Source: DATMRF01 sp035566435 (GTDB lineage Bacteria; Verrucomicrobiota; Verrucomicrobiia; Limisphaerales; UBA8199). Taken from it: a stretch of 64,000 nt of DNA. The position numbers and the translations under genes are program-made. Under the pieces are notes generated by a model. The model was not told the origin of the DNA and made no database searches. It saw only the letters and a list, made by a program, of their open reading frames with translations. Shown here in pieces: positions 35,746 through 44,091 of the stretch. Every line of letters begins with the position of its first letter. Positions within the stretch are counted from its first letter, which is position 1. Location of the stretch: positions 17,222 to 81,221 of the forward strand of contig DATMRF010000088.1 of the NCBI GenBank assembly GCA_035566435.1, in the 5' to 3' direction.

Positions 35746-36693
35746 ATGCACCGCGATCCCGTAACCGTCGAGCGTTTCTACGCCGAGCACGCGAGCGCTC
35801 TCGAGCTCACTCTCCTCGCCGGCGCCAGCGGCCTCAAACGCATCATTCGCGAGCCCACCGTCAATCGCCCGGGCCTCATCCTGTCTGGTTTCACCCGGTA
35901 TTTTGCCTACAAGCGCCTGCAAGTCATCGGCAATGCCGAGGCCTACTTCCTCAAGTCCTTGCCCGAAGCTGAGCGAATCCAACGCTACAAAACTTTCTTT
36001 TCCTACAAGCTTCCTTGCGTCGCTTTTTCGCGCCACCTCCACCCGGACAGGCTGTTTTTGAAAGCCGCCGAGGAAGCGGCCGTGCCCATCTTCCGCTGTC
36101 CGTCGGTCACCATGAAGTTCATCAACCTTGCCACGCTGGCGCTCGAAATGATGTTCGCGCCTCGCGGCACTGAGATGGGCAGCATGGTGGATATCCTGGG
36201 CGTCGGCGTCATCCTCCGCGGCGAAAGCGGCATCGGCAAGAGCGAGAGCGTCCTGGCCCTCATCGAGCGCGGCTACAGCCTTGTCGCCGACGACATTACC
36301 AGGGTGACACTCGTGGATGGACGGGAAATCGTCGGCACCAGTGCGGAAGTCACCCGCAATCACATGGAGGTGCGCGGCATCGGCATCATCAACGTCGCCG
36401 CCATGTTCGGCGTCCGGAGCATTCGCCACGAAAAAAAGGTTGACCTTGTCATTACCTTGAAGTCCTGGAACGATGTCACGGATGTTGACCGCCTCGGCAT
36501 GGAGCAGGAATTCGTCAAAATCCTCGGCATCGACGTCCCCCACATCACCATCCCTGTTCGGCCCGGGCGAGACCTGGCCCGGCTCATCGAGGTCGCCGCT
36601 TTCCATACCAAACTGAAGTCCACCGGCTATAATCCCGCCAAGGAACTTAATGACCGGCTGATCTCCCGCATGGCTGCCGGTGCAAAAGCCTAG
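35746..36693 (+). CDS. hprK: HPr kinase/phosphorylase
   Basis: This 315-residue bifunctional enzyme phosphorylates HPr on the regulatory serine and reverses the reaction. The N-terminal domain is followed by the P-loop GESGIGKS (159-166) and the HprK signature HMEVRGIGIINV (about 206-217). ADDITRV (about 181) and the C-terminal IPVRPGRDLARLIEVAA also match. The gene is followed, after about 200 bases, by ptsH encoding its partner HPr. In many bacteria outside Firmicutes this pair links carbon state to other functions without a full sugar PTS. No PTS permease is seen here. Confidence 0.96.
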   Translation: MHRDPVTVERFYAEHASALELTLLAGASGLKRIIREPTVNRPGLILSGFTRYFAYKRLQVIGNAEAYFLKSLPEAERIQRYKTFFSYKLPCVAFSRHLHPDRLFLKAAEEAAVPIFRCPSVTMKFINLATLALEMMFAPRGTEMGSMVDILGVGVILRGESGIGKSESVLALIERGYSLVADDITRVTLVDGREIVGTSAEVTRNHMEVRGIGIINVAAMFGVRSIRHEKKVDLVITLKSWNDVTDVDRLGMEQEFVKILGIDVPHITIPVRPGRDLARLIEVAAFHTKLKSTGYNPAKELNDRLISRMAAGAKA

Positions 36694-36704
36694 CCCCGGG
36701 AGCA

Positions 36705-36727
36705 GGGGCGGGGACGGCCACGTCTCC
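36705..36727. repeat. GGGGCGGGGACGGCCACG element, second copy
   Basis: AGGGGCGGGGACGGCCACGT followed by CTCC repeats the element at 11325-11349 with one change. It lies just after the hprK stop. Confidence 0.5.
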
Positions 36728-36896
36728 GAGGGTGTCGGCGAAACGCCCGCTTTATGGGGACCTGAGCATGTTCTACGGGCAGCGCCGGCGTCCTCCCCGG
36801 CAAAAAATGCCGTCGGCAAGCCACTCTCGCGCTCGCCGTTAGTAGATTTTATTGGCCAAACCCCCTGCCGTCGACTACTTATGAGTCGAACGCCGC

Positions 36897-37196
36897 ATGA
36901 GTGCGAAGAAGTTAGAAGGTAGCAATTTGAGCATGACGAGAGATTTCCAGGTGTCGAACAAGCTGGGCATCCACGCCCGGCCGGCCGCTATGTTTGTCAA
37001 AACGGCCAATCGCTTCGACTGCGAAATCTTCGTCGAGAAGGATGGCGAGAAGGTGAACGGCAAGAGCATCATGGGGCTGATGATGCTGGCCGCGGGACCC
37101 GGGAGCACACTCACCGTCCACGCTCAGGGTCACGACGCGTCGCAGGCGCTCACTGAAATCGAGACCCTGATCAAACGCAAGTTTGACGAGGAATGA
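36897..37196 (+). CDS. ptsH: phosphocarrier protein HPr
   Basis: This is the small phosphocarrier of the phosphotransferase system. It has the active-site block NKLGIHARPA and the regulatory serine block NGKSIMGLMML. From the internal ATG at 36933 (MTRDFQVSNKLG) the residues are H14 and S45, matching the usual H15/S46 positions; the ATG at 36897 adds 12 residues and may also be used. The presence of both sites and of hprK upstream indicates a regulated HPr. No EI or EII gene lies in the window. Confidence 0.95.
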   Translation: MSAKKLEGSNLSMTRDFQVSNKLGIHARPAAMFVKTANRFDCEIFVEKDGEKVNGKSIMGLMMLAAGPGSTLTVHAQGHDASQALTEIETLIKRKFDEE

Positions 37197-37362
37197 TCGC
37201 CCTTAAAAAGGTTAAAACGTTGAAGCGTTAAAACGTAAAAATTGAGTGCCCGCTCCGTTATTCCTCAATTCAACCTTTCCGACCGTCTCAACTTTTTAAT
37301 CCTTTTAACGTTTTAACGCTCTCACGCTCCATCACTCCAACACTCCACTTCCCCAGCCCCGC
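37197..37362. repeat. octamer tandem array with inverted halves (GTTTTAAC type)
   Basis: GTTAAAAC GTTGAAGC GTTAAAAC GTAAAAAT (8-base period, from about 37207) is answered by TTTTAACG TTTTAACG CTCTCACG CTCCATCA CTCCAACA (37303-37342), also period 8, so the tract can form a long stem. It separates ptsH from gatC. Confidence 0.65.
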
Positions 37363-37650
37363 ATGCCCCCCGTCGAAATCGATGTAAAATACGTCGCCCA
37401 CCTTGCGCGGCTGGCGCTCACGCCCGACGAGGAGCAAAAAATCGGCGCTCAACTGGGTCAGGTGCTGCGCTACATCGAGAAACTGAAGGAAGTCGATGTT
37501 GCCGGGGTCGAACCCACAGCTCACGCGTTTCCTCTGGTGAACGTCACGCGCCCGGATGAAGTTCGCCCTTCGATGAGTCAGGAAGATGCCCTCCGCAACG
37601 CCCCGGCGCAGGCCAACGGCCTCTTCATCGTCCCAAAGATCGTCGAATAG
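37363..37650 (+). CDS. gatC: Asp/Glu-tRNA(Asn/Gln) amidotransferase subunit C
   Basis: GatC (95 residues) stabilises the GatA-GatB complex that converts Glu-tRNA(Gln), or Asp-tRNA(Asn), to the amide form. The protein reads VKYVAHLARLALTPDEEQK, with YIEKLKEVDVAGVEPT and VTRPDEVRPS, all signature parts of GatC. Its stop is three bases from the stop of the convergent asnS. gatA lies about 6.4 kb away at 44092 and gatB is not in the window, so the complex is encoded by scattered genes. Confidence 0.95.
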   Translation: MPPVEIDVKYVAHLARLALTPDEEQKIGAQLGQVLRYIEKLKEVDVAGVEPTAHAFPLVNVTRPDEVRPSMSQEDALRNAPAQANGLFIVPKIVE

Positions 37651-37653
37651 GCT

Positions 37654-39015
37654 TCAGAAATCCGCATTCCCCGGTGTCCGCGCAAACGGGATCACGTCGC
37701 GGATATTCGGCACGCCCGTCAGGAACATCAGCAAACGCTCGAAGCCCAAACCAAAGCCCGCGTGCGGCACCGAGCCATACCGACGCAAATCTACATACCA
37801 CCAGTAATCCTCGGGCTTGAGTTGGTGGGACTTCATATTTTCCAGCAATTGATCCAGTCGCTCCTCGCGCTGCGAGCCGCCAATGACCTCGCCGATCCCT
37901 GGCACCAGCACATCCATCGCGGTCACCGTTTTGCCGTCGTCGTTCAGCCGCATGTAAAACGGTTTGATCTCTCGCGGGTAGTTAAACACCGTCACAGGCG
38001 ATTTGAAATGTTCCTCCGTCAGGAACCGCTCGTGCTCCGACTGCAGGTTCAGCCCGTACTCCACCGGGAATTCGAACTGCTTGCCGGATTTTCTCAGGAT
38101 CTCCACCGCCTCGGTGTACGCCACTCGCACGAAGGGCCGCTCGACCACGAATTTCAGCCGTTCGATTAACCCCCGGTCGACAAATTTGGCGAATAAAGCA
38201 AGATCCTCCGCGCAGTGCTCTTGGGCGTACCGCGCCATCGCTTTGATAAATTCCTCGCCGAGGTCCATGTTCCCGTGCAAATCGCAAAAGGCCATCTCCG
38301 GCTCGATCATCCAGAACTCGGCCGCATGCCGCGCCGTGTTCGAATTCTCGGCGCGAAACGTCGGGCCGAACGTGTAAATGTTGGAGAGGGCGCACGCGAA
38401 CGTCTCGCCTTCCAACTGGCCGCTGACCGTCAGGTAGGCGCGTTTGCCAAAAAAGTCAGATTGCGGCTTCTCGTCAATGTTTCCCTTGAGCGAGGTGACG
38501 CGGAACATCTCTCCCGCCCCTTCGCAATCGCTGGCGGTGATGATCGGCGTGTGCACGTAAACAAAATCGCGCTGCTGAAAAAACTCGTGCACCGCGAACG
38601 CCAGCCGGCTTCGCAGCCGGAACACCGCGCCGAAGAGATTCGACCGCGGCCGCAAGTGCGCAATCGTCCGCAAAAACTCTGCCGTATGGCCCTTCTTTTG
38701 CAGCGGATAGGCCGCATCCGCGGGCCCTACCAGCTCGATTTTCGCGGCGCGCAGCTCCCACTTTTGTCCCTGGGCCGGCGACGGCACCAGCTTCCCCTCG
38801 ATCGTGACCGATGCGCCTGTGGTGAAATGGATCAGGTGCTCCGAACCGGGCGTCCCCGCATCGACCACGACCTGCAGATTGGCCAGGCACGAACCGTCGT
38901 TGACCTCAAGAAAAGAAAACCCCTTCGAATCCCGGCGGGTCCGTACCCAGCCTTTTACCGTCACCTCGTCCCGGGGTTCGGTCGATGACAAAACGTGTTT
39001 AATCAATGTGCGCAT
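37654..39015 (-). CDS. asnS: asparaginyl-tRNA synthetase
   Basis: This is a 453-residue class IIb synthetase. An OB-fold anticodon-binding domain (VTVKGWVRTRRDSKGFSFLE) is followed by the class II motifs: motif 1 around FFQQRDFVYVHTPIIT, motif 2 FRAENSNTARHAAEFWMIEPE and motif 3 GFGLGFERLLMFLTG. AENSNTARHAAEF is the AsnRS version of motif 2. YPLQKKGHT and LRTIAHLRPRS are typical too. The ATG at 39015 gives MRTLIKHVL. Carrying AsnRS means the GatCAB complex here is likely needed mainly for Gln-tRNA, though this was not tested. Confidence 0.96.
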   Translation of the reverse strand: MRTLIKHVLSSTEPRDEVTVKGWVRTRRDSKGFSFLEVNDGSCLANLQVVVDAGTPGSEHLIHFTTGASVTIEGKLVPSPAQGQKWELRAAKIELVGPADAAYPLQKKGHTAEFLRTIAHLRPRSNLFGAVFRLRSRLAFAVHEFFQQRDFVYVHTPIITASDCEGAGEMFRVTSLKGNIDEKPQSDFFGKRAYLTVSGQLEGETFACALSNIYTFGPTFRAENSNTARHAAEFWMIEPEMAFCDLHGNMDLGEEFIKAMARYAQEHCAEDLALFAKFVDRGLIERLKFVVERPFVRVAYTEAVEILRKSGKQFEFPVEYGLNLQSEHERFLTEEHFKSPVTVFNYPREIKPFYMRLNDDGKTVTAMDVLVPGIGEVIGGSQREERLDQLLENMKSHQLKPEDYWWYVDLRRYGSVPHAGFGLGFERLLMFLTGVPNIRDVIPFARTPGNADF

Positions 39016-39179
39016 GGAACCTAAGCCGCGGCCAATGCCGTCACGCGGACCACAGTACCCAAGCTCCGCTCTGCCGCAATCAAAACCGCCAATGGCCACC
39101 AATGAACACGAATACCACGATTGCGGGAACGCGTTGGTCAGGCAGGCCGCTGGATGGAGACAAATGACTCTACCGATGC

Positions 39180-40325
39180 TTACCGCTCGACGCTAAACTT
39201 GTGAAGCGTGGTTTCGTGATAGACTTCGCCCGGTTTCAAAATCGTTGACGGGAAATTCGGGTGGTTGGGGGAGTCCGGGAAATGCTGCGTCTCGAGGCAA
39301 AACCCGGCATGACCGGGATACGAGTAGCCGTTCACACCTTCAAACGCGCCGTCGGGAAAATTGGCGCTGTAGAGCTGGACGCCGGGCTGGGTCGTGAACA
39401 CCTCCATTGTCCGGCCGGATTTGGGGTCCTTGAGTTTGGCGCAGAGAGCGAGGTCGCCGGCCTTCACGTGATTCACCACTAGGCAATGGTCGTAGCCGCC
39501 GTTGAACTGTCTGCCTTTGATCAGCCCGATGCGCTCGCCGATCGCGTGCGGTGTGCGAAAATCCAGAGGCGTTCCTTCCACCAACGCCATTTCGCCGGTC
39601 GGAATCAGCAGGTCATCCACCAGCAGATATTTGCTGGCGTTGACCGTTAGCACCTGGTCGAGCGCAGTCCCGGACTGCGCGCCAGCTAGGTTCCAATAAG
39701 CATGGTTGGACAGATTGACCGGCGTTGCCTTGTCCGTTCGGGCCGTGTAATCCATTTTCCACTCGTTCCGGTTGTTCAACTCATAGAGCACGGTGCAAGT
39801 GAGAGTGCCGGGATAGCCCTCCTCGCCGTCCTTGCTTGTGTAGGTCAATCTCAGGGCGACGGTGTCTCCGCCCTCGACCGCTTCCGCGGTCCAGACGCGC
39901 TTATCAAATCCCCTGGCGCCTCCATGAATGTGGTTCGGCCCGGCGTTCCGCGTCACCGGGACCTGGCGCCCTTCCAGGGTGAACTGCGCTCCGGCAATGC
40001 GGTTGGCGTAGCGGCCAAGCAGCGCGCCAAAGCAGGCGCTCTTCTTCTCGTAATCCGCTACCGTCTCGCGATTGAGAGTGACATTTGCAAACTTCCCGTC
40101 GGCATCCGGCGCTTCGAACGAGTAGATAATGGCGCCATACGTCATGACCTTGGCCGTAAGACCATGACGGTTTTTCAAGGTGTAGAGGTCGACGCCCAGG
40201 CCGTCTTTAGTCGTGCCAAAGGGGATTTTGGTGATGGTCGGCTGCTGCGCAGGCGCGAGCAAGGCGTTGTTGAGGACGAACCCCAGCACGGCAGCGAGGC
40301 AGAAGGCGGAGCGCGGCGGTTGCAT
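39180..40325 (-). CDS. aldose 1-epimerase, secreted
   Basis: This is a galactose mutarotase-type enzyme of 381 residues that interconverts alpha and beta anomers of free sugars. The ATG at 40325 begins a signal peptide (MQPPRSAFCLAAVLGFVL, ending near LAPAQ), so it is exported, unlike cytoplasmic GalM. Landmarks are VMTYGAIIYSFEAPDADG, LGRYANRIAGAQFTLEGR, NHIHGGARGFDK (catalytic-domain histidine), NLSNHAYWNLAG (second histidine) and the final CLETQHFPDSPN, with the base glutamate. Periplasmic mutarotases are common in polysaccharide-degrading bacteria. Confidence 0.93.
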   Translation of the reverse strand: MQPPRSAFCLAAVLGFVLNNALLAPAQQPTITKIPFGTTKDGLGVDLYTLKNRHGLTAKVMTYGAIIYSFEAPDADGKFANVTLNRETVADYEKKSACFGALLGRYANRIAGAQFTLEGRQVPVTRNAGPNHIHGGARGFDKRVWTAEAVEGGDTVALRLTYTSKDGEEGYPGTLTCTVLYELNNRNEWKMDYTARTDKATPVNLSNHAYWNLAGAQSGTALDQVLTVNASKYLLVDDLLIPTGEMALVEGTPLDFRTPHAIGERIGLIKGRQFNGGYDHCLVVNHVKAGDLALCAKLKDPKSGRTMEVFTTQPGVQLYSANFPDGAFEGVNGYSYPGHAGFCLETQHFPDSPNHPNFPSTILKPGEVYHETTLHKFSVER

Positions 40326-40575
40326 ACAGCCATTGTGTTGGAATGCGTGCTCACAAGCAAGATGCAGAGCGCGTATAGGAGCCAAGGTAGGGCTGTTTGT
40401 CCTCAAACAGCCGCAAACCGCAGTCACCTGCCCAACATCGAGACCAAGGTCGCACTCGACGGCGGCGCGTTGGGAAAACGCGCCCTACCTTCCAATTCAA
40501 CCCCAGCCTTGAATCTCTTATCGACAGACCCGGCGTTCTCGGCCAGAATTCACGCCTGCGCCAGCGTTAACGGAA
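40326..40575. repeat. divergent intergenic with a GTAGGGC palindrome pair
   Basis: AAGGTAGGGCTGTTTGTCCT at 40384 with its loop and CAAACAGCC, then GTTGGGAAAACGCGCCCTAC at 40471, form the two ends of an element like that at 55183-55265 (ends AGGTAGGGC and GCCCTACCT, inverted). It lies between the epimerase and the oxidoreductase, which point apart. The promoters for both must lie in or beside it. Confidence 0.6.
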
Positions 40576-41925
40576 ATGAAAGAACCGAATATGAAACATT
40601 CAACCGATGCCAATCGAAACGAGTTTCCAAGCCAGCAAAAAACCCGGTCCGCGGCGACGGGCGACTTCACTCGGCGACGTTTTCTAACGACCGCTCTCAA
40701 AGCCGGCGCGCTGCTGGCCGCTCCCCAATTCGTTCCTGGCCGCGTGCTGGGCATGGACGGCGGCGTCGCGCCCAGCGAGCAAATCGTGCTGGGGGGCATC
40801 GGCATTGGCAACCGGGGAACTTACGACCTCGGATGTTTCCTCGAGGAGAAGGATGTGCGGTTTGTGGCTGTTTGCGACATCAAGGTCGCGCGCCGCGAAG
40901 CCATTAAGAAAAAAGCCGATGAGAAATACGGCAACCAGGATTGCGCCACCTATCGCGACCTGCGCGAGTTGCTGGCCCGGAGCGACATCGACGCGGTGCT
41001 CATCGCCACCGGCCCGAACTGGCACGCGACGGCGGCCATCTTGGCGGCCGGGGCGGGAAAAGACGTCTATTGCGAAAAGCCCTGCACGAAGAATATTGCG
41101 CAGAGTCTCGCCCTCGCCGAAACCTTCCGCCGAACGGGCCGGGTGTTCCAGGCGGGCACACAAAGGCGCAGTCTGCCCAATTTTGCTTTTGCGATCGATT
41201 TGGCCCGCCACGGAAAGCTTGGCAAACTCGAGACGCTCCACGCCCATCCTGACGGCCTGGCAACCTCGATGAGCGGGTGGCTGCCGGAGGAATCTGCTCC
41301 TGCTAAGGAGGAGATCGATTGGGACTTGTATCTCGGGCCGGCCGCGTGGCGTCCGTTCAACAAAAAGTTGCTGGATGGGTTCAACTTTGAGAAGGGTGGC
41401 GGTCTGACGGGCGGCGGCTGCCTCGAATGGGGTTCCCATTGCGTGGACCTGTGCCAATGGGCCAACGACGCCGACAACACGGCGCCGGTTGAATACGAGC
41501 GCCAAGGCAAGGAACTGCACGCCCGCTACGCCAACGGTGTCAAACTGGTCATGCGCGATGATGGCTGGCTCGGGCTCGGCTCCTGCCCCGTGCGCTTTGA
41601 GGGCAGCACCGGTTGGGTGGAAACCGGCGATGATGGTGATATCGTCGCCAGCTCCAATTCGCTCCTAGTTGGCAAGGGAACCAAGGTTTCCGGTTACCCG
41701 GCGAATTTTCACATTCGGGACTTTCTGGATTGCGTGAAATCGCGAGCGCTGACCCGGGCAAACGCCGACGCCGCCTGCCAATCCCATATTACCTGTCACG
41801 CGGCCAACATCGCTCTCTTCCTGGACCGCAAGGTCCAGTACGACCCGGTTAAGAACGAGTTTATCGGCGATGAGCAGGCCAACCGGATGCGTTCCGAGGC
41901 CCTGCGCGCGCCATGGCGAATTTAA
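40576..41925 (+). CDS. Tat-exported Gfo/Idh/MocA family oxidoreductase
   Basis: This 449-residue NAD(P)-dependent sugar oxidoreductase has a twin-arginine signal, DFTRRRFLTTALKAGALLAA, about 30-50 residues in; an ATG at 40591 is an alternative start. The Rossmann fold follows: LGGIGIGNRGTYDL, FVAVCDIKVARREAI, ATGPNWHATAAI and YCEKPCTKN, the EKP box with the catalytic-region lysine. The C-terminal half has the Gfo/Idh/MocA fold with GGGCLEWGSHCVDL. Exported members are abundant in Planctomycetota and Verrucomicrobiota and are thought to act on sugars or polymers released outside. Its stop overlaps the next gene by 13 bases. Confidence 0.93.
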   Translation: MKEPNMKHSTDANRNEFPSQQKTRSAATGDFTRRRFLTTALKAGALLAAPQFVPGRVLGMDGGVAPSEQIVLGGIGIGNRGTYDLGCFLEEKDVRFVAVCDIKVARREAIKKKADEKYGNQDCATYRDLRELLARSDIDAVLIATGPNWHATAAILAAGAGKDVYCEKPCTKNIAQSLALAETFRRTGRVFQAGTQRRSLPNFAFAIDLARHGKLGKLETLHAHPDGLATSMSGWLPEESAPAKEEIDWDLYLGPAAWRPFNKKLLDGFNFEKGGGLTGGGCLEWGSHCVDLCQWANDADNTAPVEYERQGKELHARYANGVKLVMRDDGWLGLGSCPVRFEGSTGWVETGDDGDIVASSNSLLVGKGTKVSGYPANFHIRDFLDCVKSRALTRANADAACQSHITCHAANIALFLDRKVQYDPVKNEFIGDEQANRMRSEALRAPWRI

Positions 41926-44081
41926 CGGCTAAGTTTCGCAGGATGAACCTCAACAAGAACCGATCTATGAAATTCCAAAGTTCCCTGGCTCACGCCGAAG
42001 GCGTAGCGCAGATTTTGAATCTGCCGTATCGCAGGTTTCTAACCTGCTGGCCGCGCGGACCTGTGCGACATCGTGCAGACTGGAAGCCTGCGATCCAGCA
42101 GATTGAAAATCTGCGCTACTGGATACGCGGCTCGACAGTCATTGCAAGCCTGTTGATCCTGACTGCCTTGAGTGTTTCGGTCGGTGCCGCCGAGAGCCCC
42201 GATGCCGTTAAGCCCAAAGAGCGCGAGTTGCTCAAGGTGCTCCGCTCGGATGCACCGCCCGCCGAAAAGGCAATCACCTGCAAAAAACTGGCCGTTTATG
42301 GCAGCGAAGAGGCCGTGCCGGCGCTGGCCCCCATGCTCTCGGACGAAAGATTCTCATCGTGGGCTCGCATCGCCCTGGAAGCGATCCCCGGTCCGGCGGC
42401 TGACAGGGCGTTGCGCCAGGCGGCCGGCAACCTGCACGGGAAACTGCTCGTCGGGGTCATCAATTCCATTGGCGTGCGCCGGGACGCGAAGGCGGTCGGG
42501 CTGCTCGCCTCGAAACTGAAGGATCCCGATGCCGATGCCGCCTCCGCCGCGGGCGTCGCTTTGGGCCGTATTGGCGGGTGGAAGGCCGCCAAAGCCCTCG
42601 CGCGCTACCTCCCCAAGGCGCCCATTGCGGTCCGGTCGGCCGTTGCGGAAGGCTGCATTCGTTGTGCTGAGCAATTCTTCGCTCAGGGCAAGCCCGCTGA
42701 TGCGGTGCAATTGTATGACACCGTGCGCGCGGCAGAGGTGCCGAAACAGAGAGTTCTGGAAGCGACGCGCGGCGCAATTCTTGCCCGGAACTCTGCGGGT
42801 ATTCCCTTGCTGCTCGAACAACTGGGCTCCGCGGACCGCGAACGATTCGGCATCGGCTTGCGCACCGCCCGCGAACTGCCCGGCCGCGATGTGACCGACG
42901 CGTTGGTTGCGGAATGGCATCGGACCAGTGAGGCGCGTCAACCACTGTTGCTGCTGGCGCTGGCGGACCGCCGTGACGCGGCCGCCTTCCCCACCCTCCT
43001 CCAAGCGGCCCGGACCGGCTCAAAAAAAACACGACTCGTCGCCATGGGCGCGCTCGAACGCTCCGGCAACCTCTCGGGTCTCCCCGCGCTGCTGGAAAAC
43101 GCAACCGACGCGGACCCCGATCTCGCACAGGCCGCGATGGGGTCGCTGGCCCGCTTCCCCGGCACTGACGTTGATGCTGAGCTGCTGAAACGCTTGCCCG
43201 CGGCTTCGGGCAAGACGCGCCGGACGCTGATTGAAGTAGCCTCCCGACGCGGCCTGGAAAAGGCATTGCCGGTTATCGTCGCCTCTGCCGAAGACCAGGA
43301 CCCAACGGTTCGCGGCGCCGCTTTGCAGGCCATCGGCGCGCTGGGAGGGAACAACGAAGCCGCCGAGCTCGTTCGGCTCTTGCAGAAGACGCCCGGTTCA
43401 CAAGACCGCACGGACATTGAAACCGCGCTGGTGGCGCTCGGCGGCCGGTCAGGGAGCGGTTCCACCCCGGTTTTGTTGCCGTTGGCCCAAAACAGTGACC
43501 CCGCTCTGCGAACTGTGGGCCTGCACGCGCTGGCCTCCGCCGGAGGCCCAGCCGCCCTGGCCACCGTTGCGGCTGCCACTGAAGACACGGACGAGGCGGT
43601 CCAGAACGAAGCCGTGCGCACCTTGTCCTCCTGGCCCAACACGTGGCCGGAAGACGCCGCCGTCACCGAACCTTTGCTCAAGCTCGCCCGGTCGGACACG
43701 AACGCCTCCCACCAGGTGCTCGCATTGCGCGGTTACCTCGAATTCCTCCGGGGCGACAAGAAACTGAAGGGCGATGACAAGGCCCGGAAATTGCAAGACG
43801 TGCTGCCGCTGCTCCAAAGGCCGGAAGAAAAGCGCTCGGCTATCGGGGTCATCCGCGAACTTCCCGCCACCGACGGGCTGCCACTGCTGCTTAAGCTCGC
43901 TGAGGAATCGGCGGTCGCCGACGACGCCTGCACCGCGATTGTCGACACGGCAAGCAAAGACCGGCCGGGGGTCTCCCGCGAAGCTCGCCAGAACGCCCTC
44001 CAAACTGTGCTCGATAAGTCGTCCAGTGACGCTACCAGGAAAAAAGCCGAAGACGCCCTGAAGAAGCTGACAAACTCCTGA
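41913..44081 (+). CDS. HEAT-repeat protein, exported
   Basis: The frame is 722 codons, opening at an ATG that overlaps the oxidoreductase. After about 75 odd residues comes a signal helix (TVIASLLILTALSVSVGAA) and then a long array of alpha-helical HEAT/PBS-lyase-like repeats (for example AVPALAPMLSDERFSSWA, AVGLLASKLKDPDADAAS, PVIVASAEDQDPTVRGAAL, and ALGGNNEAAELVRLL). Residues about 28-72 (AEGVAQILNLPYRR to IENLRYWIRG) are the palindromic element described at 41993, so the protein may in fact begin later, close to the signal helix. HEAT repeats form binding scaffolds. The partner is unknown. Confidence 0.85.
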   Translation: MANLTAKFRRMNLNKNRSMKFQSSLAHAEGVAQILNLPYRRFLTCWPRGPVRHRADWKPAIQQIENLRYWIRGSTVIASLLILTALSVSVGAAESPDAVKPKERELLKVLRSDAPPAEKAITCKKLAVYGSEEAVPALAPMLSDERFSSWARIALEAIPGPAADRALRQAAGNLHGKLLVGVINSIGVRRDAKAVGLLASKLKDPDADAASAAGVALGRIGGWKAAKALARYLPKAPIAVRSAVAEGCIRCAEQFFAQGKPADAVQLYDTVRAAEVPKQRVLEATRGAILARNSAGIPLLLEQLGSADRERFGIGLRTARELPGRDVTDALVAEWHRTSEARQPLLLLALADRRDAAAFPTLLQAARTGSKKTRLVAMGALERSGNLSGLPALLENATDADPDLAQAAMGSLARFPGTDVDAELLKRLPAASGKTRRTLIEVASRRGLEKALPVIVASAEDQDPTVRGAALQAIGALGGNNEAAELVRLLQKTPGSQDRTDIETALVALGGRSGSGSTPVLLPLAQNSDPALRTVGLHALASAGGPAALATVAAATEDTDEAVQNEAVRTLSSWPNTWPEDAAVTEPLLKLARSDTNASHQVLALRGYLEFLRGDKKLKGDDKARKLQDVLPLLQRPEEKRSAIGVIRELPATDGLPLLLKLAEESAVADDACTAIVDTASKDRPGVSREARQNALQTVLDKSSSDATRKKAEDALKKLTNS
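41993..42125. repeat. palindromic element, GTAGCGCAGATT family, copy C
   Basis: GCGTAGCGCAGATTTTGAAT at 42001 and CAGATTGAAAATCTGCGCTA at 42099 are inverted ends, with GCAGGTTTCTAACCTGC and GCAGACTGGAAGCCTGC in between: three nested hairpins in about 125 bases. It starts 80 bases into the open frame of the HEAT protein and keeps that frame open, as copy A does in the PIG-L gene. Confidence 0.75.
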
Positions 44082-44091
44082 AGACCCAAGG

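Noticed and set aside
35707..36819. A 370-codon frame antisense to hprK.
   Set aside because: hprK has a full set of motifs on the plus strand, and the antisense frame begins in repeat DNA.
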